DNA of 64,000 nt from Salminus brasiliensis. Its lineage: Eukaryota; Chordata; Actinopteri; Characiformes; Bryconidae. The translations under genes and the position numbers were made by a program. Under the pieces are notes generated by a model. The model made no database searches. It saw only the letters and a program-made list of their open reading frames with translations, and had not been told where the DNA came from. The stretch is from positions 41,973,970 through 42,037,969 of the forward strand of contig NC_132879.1 in assembly GCF_030463535.1 (NCBI RefSeq), read 5' to 3'. Shown piece after piece: positions 13,024-28,445 of the stretch (positions are counted from its first letter, which is position 1; each line of letters begins with the position of its first letter).

Positions 13024-13552
13024 CATACACTCACCAGGCAATTTACTACCTGGATTATCTGCTGTCATTCATTCAATCAGTGAGTGTTGGGACCCAATGG
13101 TTTAAGTATTTGTAGAACTGCTGATCTCTAGTCTCTAGCATTTACTCAGAATGTCAGTTCTGTGGGCAATGCCTTGTTAATAAAAAAGGAGGAGACTCAC
13201 ACTGTGTATAACTGTGCTGAGCAGAAAAGCAGGTTCCACTTCAGACAGCCAACAACAGAAAGCTGAAACTGCAGTGCGCATAGATTCACCAAAACAGTAC
13301 AGATAAAGAGTGAGAGGGAGACGTAGCCCGGTCTGATGAATCTTGATTTTCTTTTAACACACAAAAACGTCAGAATCTGGGTTTTGTTGCTGACCGTATG
13401 TCTTCTTTCATTACCACAATTTACCCATTTTCAGTTGGCTACTTCAAGCACATGTACAAATGAATCTGCAGGAATTGCAATCATGACAAAACCAGACCAT
13501 GACCAAATGACCAGACCTTTTCAACATCTTGTGGAAGTTATACCATGAAGAT
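13024..13552 (+). mobile_element. Tc1-like transposon, decayed copy A
   Basis: The left terminus reads ATACACTCACCAGGCAATTTA. The order of landmarks follows a very common fish Tc1-like family: 'gaactgctgatctc', then 'ttactcagaatg', then a 'gcccggtctgatgaatcttgattt' block (the W-S-D-E-S-R-F region around the first catalytic Asp), ending with 'tttcaacatcttgtggaa'. Large internal deletions remove most of the catalytic domain. Two related copies, B and C, lie in the opposite orientation at 21,302-22,068 and 35,343-35,928. Confidence 0.75.
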
Positions 13553-14040
13553 GCATGCATATGTAAATGAAATCCAGTTGTTAAGAGAGGCAGGAAAATG
13601 TATATATGTATTTTTGTCTGAATATGTCAGTTAATTATACTGTTCGCAGAGTTCAGAGGAATCGAAAGATAAAGAAAAGAGGTGGTTGTTGAGCTGACAT
13701 TGATTTCATTCCAGGGTTAATGGGTCCAAAGTCAACGATTGTCTAAGATCAGAGAGCGCCCAATACAAGCTGACAGCTAAACTCGCCTGAACCTCCTCCT
13801 TGCACACCCCTTCTTACATCTCCATCTGAGAGTCAATGTCTCAAGCATGACAATGCATGTCAGTGAGTCTGAATAGCCTGATTACTGTGCTATTCTCCAG
13901 GCTCTGAAATATAACAATAGAACACCTGACCAAGATTTTTAGATTCTTGGCCTGGAAAACTAGGGAAGCTATGCACTTTTAGAACAATGTATTACCTACT
14001 TTTAGGAATCTATTGCTGCCTTTTCATTCTGGCCTTCTGA
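13553..14040. other. Intergenic DNA, nothing recognised
   Basis: No open frame, RNA gene or repeat I can name. Confidence 0.5.
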
Positions 14041-14045
14041 TCTAT

Positions 14046-14600
14046 AGTCATATGAACAAGTTAGAACACCCCATTAAACATTTGTCTATATTTAAACATA
14101 TGGACATTTGATCTTCACTTATATTAAGCAATTGAGGTAATACAACTGTAATATAACTAAAAAATAAAACTTAAGAAATGTCTTTTCAAAAAAATAATTG
14201 AATGGGAATTGAATTGGAATGGCTGATTTATCTTCTACCTGAAGGCCACAGAAAGTTCTTTGGATCTCGTCATGGTAATAACACTTACTTTACCAATTAA
14301 GTGCAAGCCCAACTAAATGTCTGAGGTTTACACTCTGCCTGGCTCCTCCAAAATCCCCTCTAATGATGTTCTAATCATCTGCAGCTGATGTTTTGCACCT
14401 GATTCTAATTTTAGGCATTTGAAGTAGTAATAACTGTGTCCTAACTACAGTAAAATTGCATTTTTTATGTGTTATAGTAATATTACCTCTATTTCTCAGA
14501 ATTGTTAAAATGTGTCTTGTTGCATTTGATTGCTGAAAAACTTCTGATACACAGACATATTTACAGTCTTTGTGCACAGGGCATGCATTTGCATTGCATG
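14046..14600. mobile_element. Non-autonomous Tc1-like element (MITE), approximate limits
   Basis: The left end TATAGTCATATGAACAAGTTA resembles the 'cagtcatatgaaaaagtt' termini of fish Tc1-like MITEs. Inner blocks 'cagaaagttctttggatctcgtcatgg' (14,249-14,275) and the 'ttttgcacctgattctaatttt' area (14,390-14,415) also look like parts I recall from such a repeat. No coding capacity. The right end could not be pinned. Confidence 0.5.
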
Positions 14601-16205
14601 GGGAAAATCTTTAGGAGAAAAATATTGTATTTTCAAAGAGACTGATTGTGAATTTTAGTTTTTGGCTCATTTTCAGTCAAACATGGTAGACATCATTACA
14701 TACAGGACGTTTTATTGAGCCAAATGTGTTTTAGAACCAGTTCATTAACAGACTTTTGAATCAGTCTGACCAATAGATTAAATGAAGCTGGTCCAAAATA
14801 ATTATTTGTTTTGAAATTGGAAACAATAAAAAATAATAAACAGTTAAATAATAAAGTAGTGTTATATTTGTTGTATTTTCTAGTTAGACTTTTTAGGTAC
14901 TCCCTAGTTTATTTTACTAGACCATAATGAAGGTAACTTAGCAAGATACAATGAGTTGATTAGCTGTTGGATAAGTTATTGGAGAGCAAGCAGTACATTC
15001 AAACACTAGTAACACTACACTGTTGGACTAGTTAGTCAACAAAGCTAGTTCACTCTTAAAGTTTTTTAAAGCTTTTTAGTAAAGATAATGTTTTTTTCAT
15101 ACATTTTTTAGATGATTTTTATGTTGTTTTACAAAACAGTTTTATATAGCACCACAGAGGTTAATGATTTCAGTATGAAGCCATTCTTTCAAGATGATTT
15201 TTATATTGCTAATCTGGACTGTTTTGTTAAGTATCTAAAACTAAACAGTTTGTCGTCCCACTTATTGTACTACCATGGAATTCAGGCTTGAGCAAGGATT
15301 TGGTCAAGTCCAAATTTTTGCACACTTTTCATGAGTCAGGTTATATCAGGCTGTTCCTACGTTTACTCGAAGGTTTTGTGTACTTCCTCCACTACAGCAG
15401 GGAAAGAGTGCCTAGGCTTAGAGGCACTAATTGGTACAAAAGCTATCTCACTCTCTTCTGGCCTCATACCACAATGGAAGCTAATTAAGCGGCTTAAATC
15501 CAGATTTAATCCCATGGTATATGGGATTATGCCACAAGGCTCATTGTTGGGCCATTTAATAACTTCTGGGAGCGAAAACTTTAGAAAATATGCAGAAGAA
15601 TCTACTCAGTGAGGAGGAAACAAACACATGGCAGTGGTCCAAATCCCACTGCTGCTGAATTGTGGCTTCAGCGCACACTGGGAAATCAGCTGTAATGCAA
15701 TGCCTGTTCTGAATGTGCCTTTTCATGTCAGAGTGCAGCTAAAAGTTAATGAGGCTTTAAGCTCAATATTAATAGGTAGGCCAGTGTTTGTTCAAACCTA
15801 TAAGCGTTTATGATCACTGTTGGTGCATTTACAGAGAATATTGGGTACAGAGCAGTTAGAGGGGGGATTGGTATCTGATGACCTCATTGGATTTCAATAT
15901 AAGGGTCAGTATTAAAAAAAATTGAGCCATCTTTAACATCTCTAACTAAACTATGTTCCAAAGCTTTCATTGATGTTTCAAGTAGAAATGGTAAGACAGT
16001 AAAGCCTGTGTGTTATGTGCAATATTTTTCACTCGTTTTCTCCTTTGTGAACCCAAAATCACCAATAATCCTTATACCTCTGTGTATCGGTAGTCACTAC
16101 AGTTACAGGAATTACTACTTTCCAGTACAATCTAATTCACCTACCCAATCTGTATCTATCTCCATCACCACCTAACAAAGCTGACTGCTTTGAATGCTAC
16201 ATTTT
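14601..16205. other. Intergenic DNA, nothing recognised
   Basis: Three short plus-strand frames (15,288-15,488, 15,331-15,612, 15,628-15,813) have no family resemblance and no good splice sites in frame. An unidentified repeat around 15,290-15,900 is possible. Confidence 0.4.
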
Positions 16206-16208
16206 TAA

Positions 16209-17625
16209 CAGTGGCGTAGGTTTCATTTCAAATTTGAGAGGGGCACACACAATGCTCAAACCACCATCAAAGAAACTCAAAGACCCCAAAAAGATGTTTT
16301 AACCTCTTATGCTCTGCGACTTTTATTACACCCTAAGGATTACTAATTGGTAGCTACAGGCAAAGCGCAGTGCAAACTGGCAGAGTTATGTCTAAGTTAT
16401 AACTTGTGGGGGAAAAAACAGGTTAACTAATTAATAGTTATATATAATTAATGATTTAATAATAATATAATTAAACATATATTGCTGATATATACGACAG
16501 CAACAGAATTCCATTAAATCGCCTGCTGTCATTGATTGCATGTTTGAAGGTCAGTGCAGCATGAGTTTAAAGGTAACCATTTTATTGTATAGAATATATT
16601 GGAATGTATTGTCTAGCGGTTATTTAACATGTAAAGATTTCACCTTGAATACTTTAATTCCTACTGTAATATTTGTTAATAATTTAGAAAAAAGCTGAAC
16701 TATCCATCTCCCTCTCTCCACAACCATCACAGCTCTGAAACAGCATCTTAACACTGCTGTTACTGATTTTAACAGATTTAAACATTTGTTGTGTTTTAGG
16801 TGAAATGATTTCTCAAACTCAGCAAAGTTTACTGTTTGTAAAACAACATAAGCTCCACCACCTTGTGGACATTTATTGATTCAATGGGAAAAGAATTGAA
16901 TTAAGACCATTAATACTTTCTATTCTATTAGATTCATTCATATACTATTGCTACACTACTCTCATCATGGTATAATCAAAAGAGTAGCACCACACGTGTG
17001 TCAGAGAGAAAAAGAGAGCAATAAAAAAGCAAAAAAGAAAGATAGATCAATTTAAGCTCTATTTAAATAGCTAGCTAATTTAGGCTCGGCTTGCTGCTAG
17101 ATAGACTATGGAACTCTGGTGAAGTAGGCAGGACAAAGCTCGCGAGAACTGCGTAACACTGTGAAACCCGAGTTGTATTCATGTAAAATCCTGTAATGTT
17201 ACTTTACTGTGTCAGTCCACATGATACTTTTACTTGATGATTTACTAATGTTTATCTTCCAGCTTGTCCAGAAATGCTTTGTACAGTGTGTTCCTTAACG
17301 GTGGCTCAAAAAATTAATTACACATCCCCACCGAAGGGCTGAATACCAATTCTCACATAATGCTGCTTTAGGCCATATGACAACTACAGCCTACAACATA
17401 CAAGTTGACTTCAAATCCCATTGGTCTGTCAAGCACAGGGGTGTAAACTTGATGGAAAACATGGACCTAAAAAAGAATATAAAAAAAATTTAAAGTGATG
17501 ACAGAGCACTGTTAAAAAAAGCAAAGTCTGAATGTGAATTAATAGTGGTGGTCATTTATCTCCCTCCACACATTGGAACATACACGTCCCCTCTGCCCCC
17601 CGTTAAATTCATGTCTATGATATTA
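16209..17625. mobile_element. Probable hAT-like non-autonomous element
   Basis: The left end is CAGTGGCGTAGGTTTCATTT followed by a 'gaggggcacacac' stretch. The right end, read on the other strand, is CATAGACATGAATTTAACGG followed by 'gggcagaggggacgtgta'. The two ends have the same arrangement of short blocks in inverted orientation, as in fish hAT-like elements with CAGTGGCGTAG termini. The 1.4-kb interior has no transposase frame. Target-site duplication was not confirmed. Confidence 0.4.
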
Positions 17626-20600
17626 GGTTATTTGAGTATGGAGTATGATAACTTGGAACTGAAATAATTCACTTAGTATTTATATAGTGAGACAGTGTTT
17701 TGCATTAAATCCTGTTCACAGAACCAATTATGCACTGAAGCACTTACCACTGGAATCATCATCTCACCACTGGAACACATCACTGCCTTGACAACACTTA
17801 GGAGCCCAGAATAACAATTTTTCTAGAATACATGCAGTCAATTGCTGTCAAATCTCATGAAAGACAAAATAACATGTTTAGGTTCATGCTGATTTTTTTG
17901 TTGTTGCAAGCACCCTATAGCTATGTAGCTTGATTGATCACAAACACTTGGAACAATATTTCATGCTTAATTGATGCTGGTAACAGTAATATTAATATCC
18001 ATTTGTCTTTCAGAGACGATCATGTGCACAGAAGTGCTGCAGTTTTCATGTTAGGCGGCATATACTCACCAGACGACCCAGTTTGTTGTTTTTCTTTTTA
18101 AAAAATTCCTCATTACATTTTACACGGGCCAATTCGAGAATTGTACCATTCTGATTCCAAAAATAACTAAGCAACGAATTAAGACTTGTAAAATTTTACA
18201 TTCCATATGTTTTAAGTTCCCAGAAATCATTGGGTGTTCTCTGAAGGCCTACAAGGCCCTCAGGGTGACCATATGATAATTCATTGGCTCAAAAGAAAAA
18301 CAACAAACTCGGATATCACATTATTATGCACCTATTGCTAATCAATGAATTCATGGTAAATTTTGTCATGTTTCATGTTGTGCCACAAAGTAAAATACAA
18401 TGTAATGTCAGTTTTTTCAGAAGACATGCAGATAAGCTTGATTATTATTTCCAGTAATTGAACTCTGGATGCTACAGCCTGTTGGTGTGTGCCCAAAAAA
18501 GGAGAAAAAAAAACATCTCAGAGAGCAGTGAACAGAATGCTTATTGCCAGTGCAGAGCTTGTGTACAGAATGAAAATTTGCCGGACACCTGGGGAAACAA
18601 TCTCACTGAAAATGGAAAGCAAGAGATCAGTTAGGTACAGCATGATTAAACAAGCCTTTCAGTATAAAAGAATCTAAGGCTGTGTGTCTTACTGTCAAAT
18701 GCAAACTACAATATCTGGTGAGAGTCACACTAGTCAGTAAGAAGACTGGATAGAAGTGTTCATGAGGCTAGGCACTATAGTTAATTTATAGGGCTTTTGG
18801 ACATGCAAATGCTAATATATGCTAATGTTTTCACAGGATGTCAGTAATGTTTGTGACCTAATCACACAGGAAAACAGATCTCTGCACAAAGAGTGTTCTC
18901 AAATTATGACTTCTACACCTGCTTAAGTGGAAACATGCATGGCATGTTTTTCTTTTATTGGGCCTCATTTACCAATATCCTCCTAAAAAAGTCTTATATT
19001 TGTTCTTGAGAAAGATCCTAACAAATGATGTGTTTCTAAACCGCAAAATTGTTCACAGCTATGCTATTATAATGATTGCTCCCATTGTTCTTGTAAATTG
19101 AACAAATCCCAAATGAGAAAACATTGATGAATGTCAGACTCTTTGTGAAAACTGCATAAGTGTGTTAAGAAGAAAGTTCTTCTTAAGGATGGTTGGTGAA
19201 TAAGACCTGTTGCTCTTTCATACATCCTCAACAGCTACCTGTGAATGCAAAATTATTGCCATTGTCCGTAGCCATGTAATTGGCAGTCAAACTTCAAAAT
19301 CGGCATACAAATCAAACAACAGGGGCTTGCCTTACATTCATTTCATTTGTGGGTTTTTGTAATAAAACTGTCACCATTTTTATGCACCCACATTCCAACC
19401 TTCCTTATCCCACACAATTGAACATGCTGATTTTGTAACTGTGCCATTTCTTGAGAAACACTTTTGCAACAATGGTTGATTTGCCTGAAGGGGTAACTGA
19501 AGAACCTAATGAACTATAAGCCCTGCATATGGCAGGTTTCATACACTGACAGGCAAATTAAAGTCTTATTGGGTATTTAAGGACTTAGGATCCAGTTTCA
19601 AAAGCAAAGGGTTTGCAATTTCATACTATTCAATATACTTACTGAATTACAACATCAGACAACTGACAAGCATGCATTTAGCGCCACATGAAACCGACCA
19701 ACAAGTGATTGAACTGGGTACTGTGCACTATTCAGGCACTTGTAGAGGTGAATTGAAACTTGCATGATGGATAATTTTGTGGTTGTTATGTAAGAAACAA
19801 TAATTACATTGGTACATTCATTTAGCATTTTGGCTGCAGTATATGGATGTTGTGAGTAATCTGTTTGTATGTAACTATGACCTCAGTGAAAAAAAAACAA
19901 TGGGCTATTAAAAGTGGGCAATTGAAAGGGACTTCAGTTTCCATATGTCAGAAAAACTCTAATTGACAGTGTTCTTAGAGTTCAGTGGAATGTTACTTGA
20001 GGTTATTGTCCAAAGTCATCCTCAGGCCCTTAAATCAATCTACCATTTCTTCATTTATACTGATAGAACTGCAATGATTATACACTGTGTACAGCTGGTC
20101 ATCTTTAAGGGCACTTTGGGCACCGTAGAAAATGATACTATAAATACATCTTTTGTAACCATGTCTTCTTGTCTCTGACAGCAGTGGTGCAGTACTTTGT
20201 AGAACGGGGATTTCTGTTTTAAGGACTGGGATAAACGATCAGCTAATATATCTTTAAAAAGTGAGAGAAAGTTTAGACTACAAATGCTTGTTCACTAATT
20301 GGCTTACTAGCTAATACCATTGGATTAATGCAGATTGTGGCCTCTCTGCAGCCTAGCAATAGTATTGTTACTCTGATTGAGTAAAATATGCCCAGAACTG
20401 ATGGCAGTAGGAACCATACCACTAGCACTAGCCATCAACTTGTTTCTTAAACTATAGTGATTAGCTCAGATTAGTTCAGATTTTGAATGCTGCTACTTGT
20501 TTTCAAATGCTTCACTCTTCATTGTTTTGATTATGATCAATCGAGATGGCTTGAGTAGGCTATGATGTTACCGCTATTGTAAGAAATGTAAATAAAAATC

Positions 20601-21300
20601 TACTAGTTCTGATTCATGGTTATTTTAGGAACAACTACTTGCCATTAACATGATTATCACGATGAATGAAGGACTGGAACAATTCCGCATTTACGTCCTT
20701 CCTCAGAAATGAAGCATGCATTTCTCAGGGACATCCGAAGGATCCATCAAAATGAGGCAGTCCTGCAAAAAGGGACAGCCTTTCTGCAACCTTGGCTTAA
20801 GACACATCTAGACTCACTTAAAGAACCAAAAACATTTTTGAACATGTTTAACTCAGAATAAGTCACTCACTTAGGTCAGACCACCTTTACAGAGAGCTAT
20901 GACAGAAACGTAGCATATTCTGAATTCAATTTTGCTTATACTGTAAGGGTCCAGTGTGTACCATCGGCTGCTAGGAGAGCAGGCACTATTAGACCTAGGA
21001 ACCCCATTTCCCAGAGTTTTTTAGGCTAATCAGTGCTGACAGTGCACACTTGATGAGGTTTTCGTTTGATAATTTATGTAGCTAATAATGACATTTTAGT
21101 CTTCATTAGACACTTTAGTATGAATTTCACACTAAACTGCTGACTACTGACTACTGAACTTCCTTATGGTGATGCTGTAGCAAATAACTTCACCCACTTG
21201 GTTTCAAAAGGCAGCCACAGGTGAAAATCGTCAAATATACAAACGTATACTAAAAACCACGACTACAGACAGATAGACTGACAGACACAGACAGGCAGGA
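17626..21300. other. Intergenic DNA, nothing recognised
   Basis: The frames at 18,489-18,677 and 19,963-20,178 are short, begin without context and match no family I know. Otherwise AT-rich DNA with no feature I can support. Confidence 0.45.
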
Positions 21301-21301
21301 A

Positions 21302-22068
21302 TATACACTCACTGAGCTTTTTATATAGAACACTACACTAATACTGTGTACGGCTTGAATCTCAGTTATTCATGGCATGGATTTTACAAGATGTTGGAAA
21401 CAACCTTTGAGATTCTAGTCCATGAAGATATGACTGTGTAAAGCCATTTCTGCAGATTTTTGAGATGCAGATTTTTCAACCAGTCATTGGGTGCAAATTT
21501 CCCATTCTAAAAAAATGGGATGATGCGATGATCGGGAAGGCCAGTGAAGAACACTAATCTCATGTCATATCATGCTGGAAGTAGCTGGTGAAAGATAAGT
21601 AATAAAGAGGCCATGAACTGATGGCCATGGTCAGCAACAGATAGGCTGTGGCATTCAACCAATGATTGTGCTAAGATAACATTCCCCACATCGATACAGT
21701 ATCTCTACCAGCATGGACTCTTGGCACAAAGTAGGTTGAAAACATTATCCACCTGTGTGTGCTTCTAAATTCTTTAGAACATTCAATCATCCTGTTTTGC
21801 CAAGCATGTGACCACTGTAGCCTCAGCATTCTATTTTTGACTGACAGAAGTAGAACCGGATATGGTCTTCTGCTGTTGTAGCCCAACCACCTTGGCTTGA
21901 CCATCAGGCTTGATGTGTTGTGCATTCAGACATGCTTGACTGCTCACCACAGTTGTACAGACTGGTAATCTGAGTTACCATAGCCTTTCTGTCTGCTCAA
22001 ACCAATCATTGTTGACCTCACTCATCAAAAAGGCACTTGCATCCACATAACTAGTCACTGGATGTTTT
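21302..22068 (-). mobile_element. Tc1-like transposon, decayed copy B
   Basis: Starts with TATACACTCACTGAG, the complete terminus of the family. On the minus strand a frame at 21,671-21,925 reads MHNTSSLMVKPRWLGYNSRR, then LLLSVKNRMLRLQWSHAWQN. This is the Tc1-type region just before the catalytic domain (family pattern GYNSRRP-RVPLLS-KNR-LRLQWA-AHQNW). The catalytic part and left third are deleted or scrambled, so it cannot encode a working enzyme. It is the best preserved of the three copies in the window. Confidence 0.85.
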
Positions 22069-23715
22069 ATGTGTTTGGTTCATTTACCTTGAAATTTTAA
22101 TACAATGTAAAGAACAACTGCCAGATTCACATTATGCTAAAATGTGAAAAGATGGTGGAAAAAGACAAATATTGTAAAATATTGCAAGTATATAATTGAT
22201 TTGCTATATTAAAATATAGCAAGTTTTACAATTTGGTGAGTGGTTTTTCAGCTCTCTTTGGGTTGGCTATTTTTGCTGGATATGACAACCCTGCAGCAGC
22301 AGAGTCTGTAGCAGTTGTAACTATGTCCAGGTTATTTGTATAAATGTCCAGGTTATTTCTAAAAGTTCCTCATAGGTCGTATATGTTTAACAAAGCAGTG
22401 TTGTGCAAGGGGAAACTTTGCAAATCCAAAAAAGTCCTTGAGGGATTGAGTGAAACAGTGATGAAGACATGAGAGGAGATGTTATACATGTTTGCCTTGG
22501 GTTGTGGCTTTACTTTTCAATTCAAGCAATTCAAGCTTCAAAATTAAAATATGAAATTAGAATCATTGCAAGATATTCACTTTAAAATGAAACATAATAA
22601 TGAATGGTTTAAAAACAAAAAAAAATATTAACCCAGTGTTTTGCTGCTGTTGACTGTCAAAGTCACTATGGCAAGCAAGTTGGCATCTTGCCAGTGCTCA
22701 AGTAGCCTGCCAGCAAGGGACCCCCCCAGGGGGTATTTTGCACACTGGTTAAAAACAGTCTGTCAACACTGAATTTAAACAAAGTAGATTAAAAATGACA
22801 AGACAAATATTAAATAGGATCCTTTCACATTAATGCAAATGTATTAAATGCAAATGTCTGACTGGTGCTGAATTTAATCTTAAAGTAGCACTTTTCTTCC
22901 GAAAACTTTTGACTGAGCCGGCTTGGGAGCTACACAATACTGGCATGAGATATTTGGGGTGCATACTATAGTATGGTTCCACTGGTACCATTTTGAATCT
23001 ATATTTAATATGTAAAAGGATATTCTCTATATATTGTCAGACGCTGCTCCAAATATGTCTTTTATAATAAATAAAAACTGACACCTTAAATACTAATATG
23101 GCCACCACTTCTTTTTAAAGGCAGATTACAGCACTGCATTCTATCATTAAGGCTCAAAATGCAAAATGAAGGCATACTAAAACTCTGAGACAATCACTGA
23201 GATGCAAAGTGAGGCAGGCTTATGCTGATCTTCCTGCCCAGTTCAATTCAGATGATTAATTGCTTAGTTTACTGTGAAACGACCAGACATGGAGACCCTC
23301 AATGAAGAAACGAATGAGCCATGACCTTGTTGTAAAATTGCCCCTGGACAAAGCTCAGAATCTGAGAGCTAAAAATCAGTGCATTCCAGCTTCTTTCTCA
23401 TCCATCAGAGAGGTCTACAAGAACTACTTCTCAGAAAGTACCAACCCTATTGCAAGTTCAATGTCCAGTGTTGTGACAGCCATTGACCAGAAGAGCACAA
23501 TGGGCCTTGCTTATTCTGGGTGGGTATGATGTCCTAGTTTGTTGATTCATATAACAGAATTGGTCATTTAGTGCTTTCCAAAAAGGTTTAAAGAGCCTTT
23601 TCTTAAATATATGAAGAACCTTTAAATGTCTACATAATGTCATTCATAAGTTTTTTTCTGTAACTATACTTTGCACTACACATTCAATTCAAGGACCTTT
23701 TAGGTAGGATTACGT
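22069..23715. other. Intergenic DNA, nothing recognised
   Basis: The plus-strand frame at 23,302-23,529 begins with an ATG and has fairly even codon use (KKRMSHDLVVKLPLDKAQNLRAKN), but I know no matching family and see no in-frame splice partner. It may be chance or an old repeat. Confidence 0.4.
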
Positions 23716-23717
23716 TT

Positions 23718-23720
<3 letters not shown>

Positions 23721-23806
<86 letters not shown>
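23721..23806 (+). repeat. Microsatellite (TG)n-(AG)n
   Basis: About 26 TG units are followed directly by about 17 AG units. A smaller TG run lies at 24,029-24,050. Confidence 0.97.
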
Positions 23807-23808
<2 letters not shown>

Positions 23809-24695
23809 GGTCCACCTATAAAAAACTATTCCTGTTTTTAAAATCCATAGCCTGGTAGGGATGGAAATGGCCATAGAGCAGAAGGTGCAGGAGGGATTTG
23901 CGTTAATTGAATATGTAATCCATTTGCAGCAGGAATATAAGTATTTGGCAGAAGCTGTGCCTTTCAGAAAGATGGATTGCAGAGGAAAAAGTTGCAGAGA
24001 AAAGGTCAGCTGTGAGAACAGTAGCTGCTGTGTGTGTGTGTGTGTGTGTGTATCTGTGAGAGAGAGTCACAGTCAACCACATTCCAGCTTGTTTTGCTGT
24101 TTTTTCTGAATGGGGGTCTCTGTGTAACCTACAGCTGCTTTTCAATAATTACAAATATGTTCAATAACAGGAAATTCTACATGTATTACAGTATAAGATG
24201 CATTTCAAGATTGCACTGATAAACGTTATTAAACCCATTAACTGCTACTCCAGTCTAAAAGAATGACTTACACGCCTGAAATAGCTTGCTTTGATTAGAC
24301 TGTTTTGTTCTGACATGTGCTGCAGTAAATCGTCAGGCCAATTCCACTTGACTCATATTATTTACGCCTCCAAAATGTACATACCGCCAGCTCACTAGTG
24401 AAAGCCCTGCTAGTTCAACCCTGATAATAGCATTGATGTGGCCCAAACCTGGTATTTACAAGTGGCCCACATACCATCTGAGTTCCAGAAATGTATTTTC
24501 CCAGACCCAATTTTTTTACCTTTTTGCTTCACACTCACACATGTTTATTATAAACATGGTTCTTTATGGAGCTTTATTTTTCAGAGTGTACTTCCAAGTA
24601 CTGTGTATTCATAATAATTAATATTATCGCAATTTACTGTATACTGGCTAATTTACCGCAACTTGCTGATTATGTATATAAATAATAATTATAGA
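23807..24695. other. Intergenic DNA, nothing recognised
   Basis: Contains the short TG run at 24,029-24,050. The open frames here (23,861-24,219) run through that repeat and are artefacts. Confidence 0.5.
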
Positions 24696-24699
24696 TGAG

Positions 24700-25270
24700 G
24701 ATATTACATGGGTACTCAACACACATTACACATCATTAGAAAAGCCAAACAGTGCTTCCACTTCCTCTGAAGGCTAAGGAGAGTCAATCTGCCACAACAG
24801 CTCCTCTGTAACTTCTACAGGTCCACTGTGGAGAGCATTTTGACCAGCTGCATCACAGTCTGGTACGCCAGCGCCACTGCTGCTGAACCCAAGGCCCTGC
24901 AGAAAGTGGTGAAAACTGCCTAGTACATCACTGCATCACTGCCCTCCCCACCCATACAGGACCTCTACAACAATAGATGTCAGAGGAAAGCTTCAACATC
25001 TCCTCTCACTTCAGTCACCACAGCCGCTTTTTGTTCCAACCCCTGCCATCCAGAAAGAGGTGCAGGAACAGGAAACCACCAGATTCAAGAACAGTTTTTA
25101 CCCATACCCTTTGTTACCAAGACATATGATGCTGTTTACAAAAACAGGCCTGGTCTACCTCTGCATACTACACCTAAACACACCGCACTCCTTTATTAAT
25201 ACGCACAACACTCAACTGTAATTGTTAAATACATGCTTTTTAAATGCACCTTTTAGCACTTAAAACAATC
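24700..25270 (+). mobile_element. LINE ORF2 3' end (non-LTR retrotransposon)
   Basis: Read with a few frame corrections, the plus strand gives KKAKQCFHFL-RLRRVNLPQ, then a LLCNFYRSTVESILTSCITV stretch and WYASATAAEPKALQKVVKTA. This is the conserved C-terminal region after the reverse transcriptase in fish L2/Rex1-type LINEs (family pattern FYRSTVESILT-CIT-WYA). A stop interrupts it (near 24,920), and the following 'PSHP-LFELLPSGRRYR'-type block is badly decayed. It is a 5'-truncated dead copy. Confidence 0.85.
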
Positions 25271-25599
25271 TTTATCATCATCAGACTTTACTCAGAAATA
25301 CATTGAGGTTTAAACCTAATTTACAATGTATCTAAATAAAATAAAATTTGAAAAATATTAGAAACCTATACAGTAAATAATGCTTAATGCTTTGTTTTTC
25401 CAAACATGCAAGTAAATGCAAACAAGTAAATGTAATCAGGACCTGCAATATAATCAAACATGCTTTGTAAGAGCCTGTATTTCAACACAACAATAAACTT
25501 GCATAAAGGTATGCTTTTAATACATAAATAAATAAATACAATTCAGCCTCTACCATGTTTCATGAAGAGAGGGCCACCCAGCCTCATCATACAGCTCAC

Positions 25600-25850
25600 A
25601 ATGATGAGTTAGTCAGTAGAGTAGGGTTGTGGTTTTGATTCCCCAGGCTCGCCAAGCTACCACTGTCGAGCCCTTGAGCAAGATTATAACCCTGTCTGCC
25701 CCCCGAGCTTCACTACAGATCCACTGCCCACTGCTCCAGGCATGTTTGCTCAAAATTGTATATGTGTGTGTTCACTACTGGGCAGCATCATCTAGAGATA
25801 GGCCTATCATTTTTGAGGCCAGATGCTCCACCTTCAAACCTTAGAAACAC
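25600..25850 (+). mobile_element. tRNA-derived SINE, decayed
   Basis: An A-box-like 'gagttagtcagtagag' at about 25,606-25,621 is followed by a degenerate B-box GGTTTTGATTCCCC (25,632-25,645). The body 'ctcgccaagctaccactgtcgagcccttgagcaag' and 'cactgcccactgctcc' fits a SINE body found widely in fish, where it reads '...ttgagcaaggcccttaaccc...'. The open frame at 25,629-25,844 is an artefact of the element. Confidence 0.65.
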
Positions 25851-26845
25851 CAGTTAAAACTAAAAGATTAAAAATATGCATTATGTAGATGCTTAAAATT
25901 GCAGCGGCAAGCTTTACAATTGTTATTGTATTAACACATTAGACACATAATTTTAACCTTTCTTATTGCAGATGGTGCCTGCTCAGTCCTCCTAATCACC
26001 GGGAAATTATCACTAAAATTATACTCCAATACTCCAGTTAGTGGTATTTTCTATTGTGTTTGTTAAAAGTAGATAAATCATAGATGACTTAGAGGGTTAT
26101 TTTTTTAGTTTGGTATGGTAGAGTCAGTAATTATCTGTGAAAGATTAATATTACCACCGACTTTTTTAAAATAAGAATTTAGCTCATTTAAACTGAAACT
26201 ACCTAGAATAACTGTCTTGCAATTGTTATAAGGAGCTAAAAGATCAGCTAATTTATCAATAATCAATCTTTTTATATAAGGAATTTATAATTTAATTATC
26301 ACAATATGTCTTTACCACAGTATTTGGATAAAAGCAATCTTTTTCCTGGCCAAGTAAAAAGACCATTGTGAACCAGGCCTATAGGCCAAGCTGACATGAG
26401 TTTCAAACAGTCAGGGAGGTTTTGGTGTCATGGAGTGTCACCTAGTGTTTGGAAGCAGAACTGCCTCTGAAACATAATTCTTAATTCAGAGATTTTGACA
26501 GGAAGACTGATGGACGGATCTGTACAAACACTGATTCACTCTGGCATCTTCGGCTTGTGTTGTTAGCTTCAGAAAGACTGCCAAGGTTACAGCAAATCTG
26601 ATGAAATAACACAAGTGAAGTTGTTCATCAGTGAACAATGCAGCGGCGTGTAGAACCAGTCTGAGCTAACAACTGGTGCCCTAGAGAGGTTTTGATAAAA
26701 ATATTTTCACAGATTTCGAAATATATACTGTAAATAATAATTAAAAAATAATAAAAATGCTATTAGATTAATATCACTATTGTAGGCTAAGAAAGCAGTG
26801 TGAATTAGTTGAACATGTGATTATGACTACTACTACTACTACTAC

Positions 26846-26881
<36 letters not shown>

Positions 26882-27095
26882 TTAAGATGCTTTAAAATGT
26901 ATTCATTAAATGCATATAAATATACACAACCTGATGAAAAATAAAATAAGCACCAATTAAACTAAACAGAATCTTTTTGCTAAACTAAACATTTTTTTTT
27001 CACTGGTAATAAAGAACCTGATGAATGTTCAGAACAGTGCCTGTCCCCCAATGCAAGACATTATGGCTTAAAAAAAGTGTAACAATGCTACATCA
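25851..27095. other. Intergenic DNA with (TAC)n-(TAA)n repeat
   Basis: A TAC triplet run passing into a TAA run lies at 26,826-26,878. The remainder is AT-rich with no gene or element recognised. Confidence 0.6.
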
Positions 27096-27097
27096 TA

Positions 27098-28443
<1,346 letters not shown>

Positions 28444-28445
28444 TA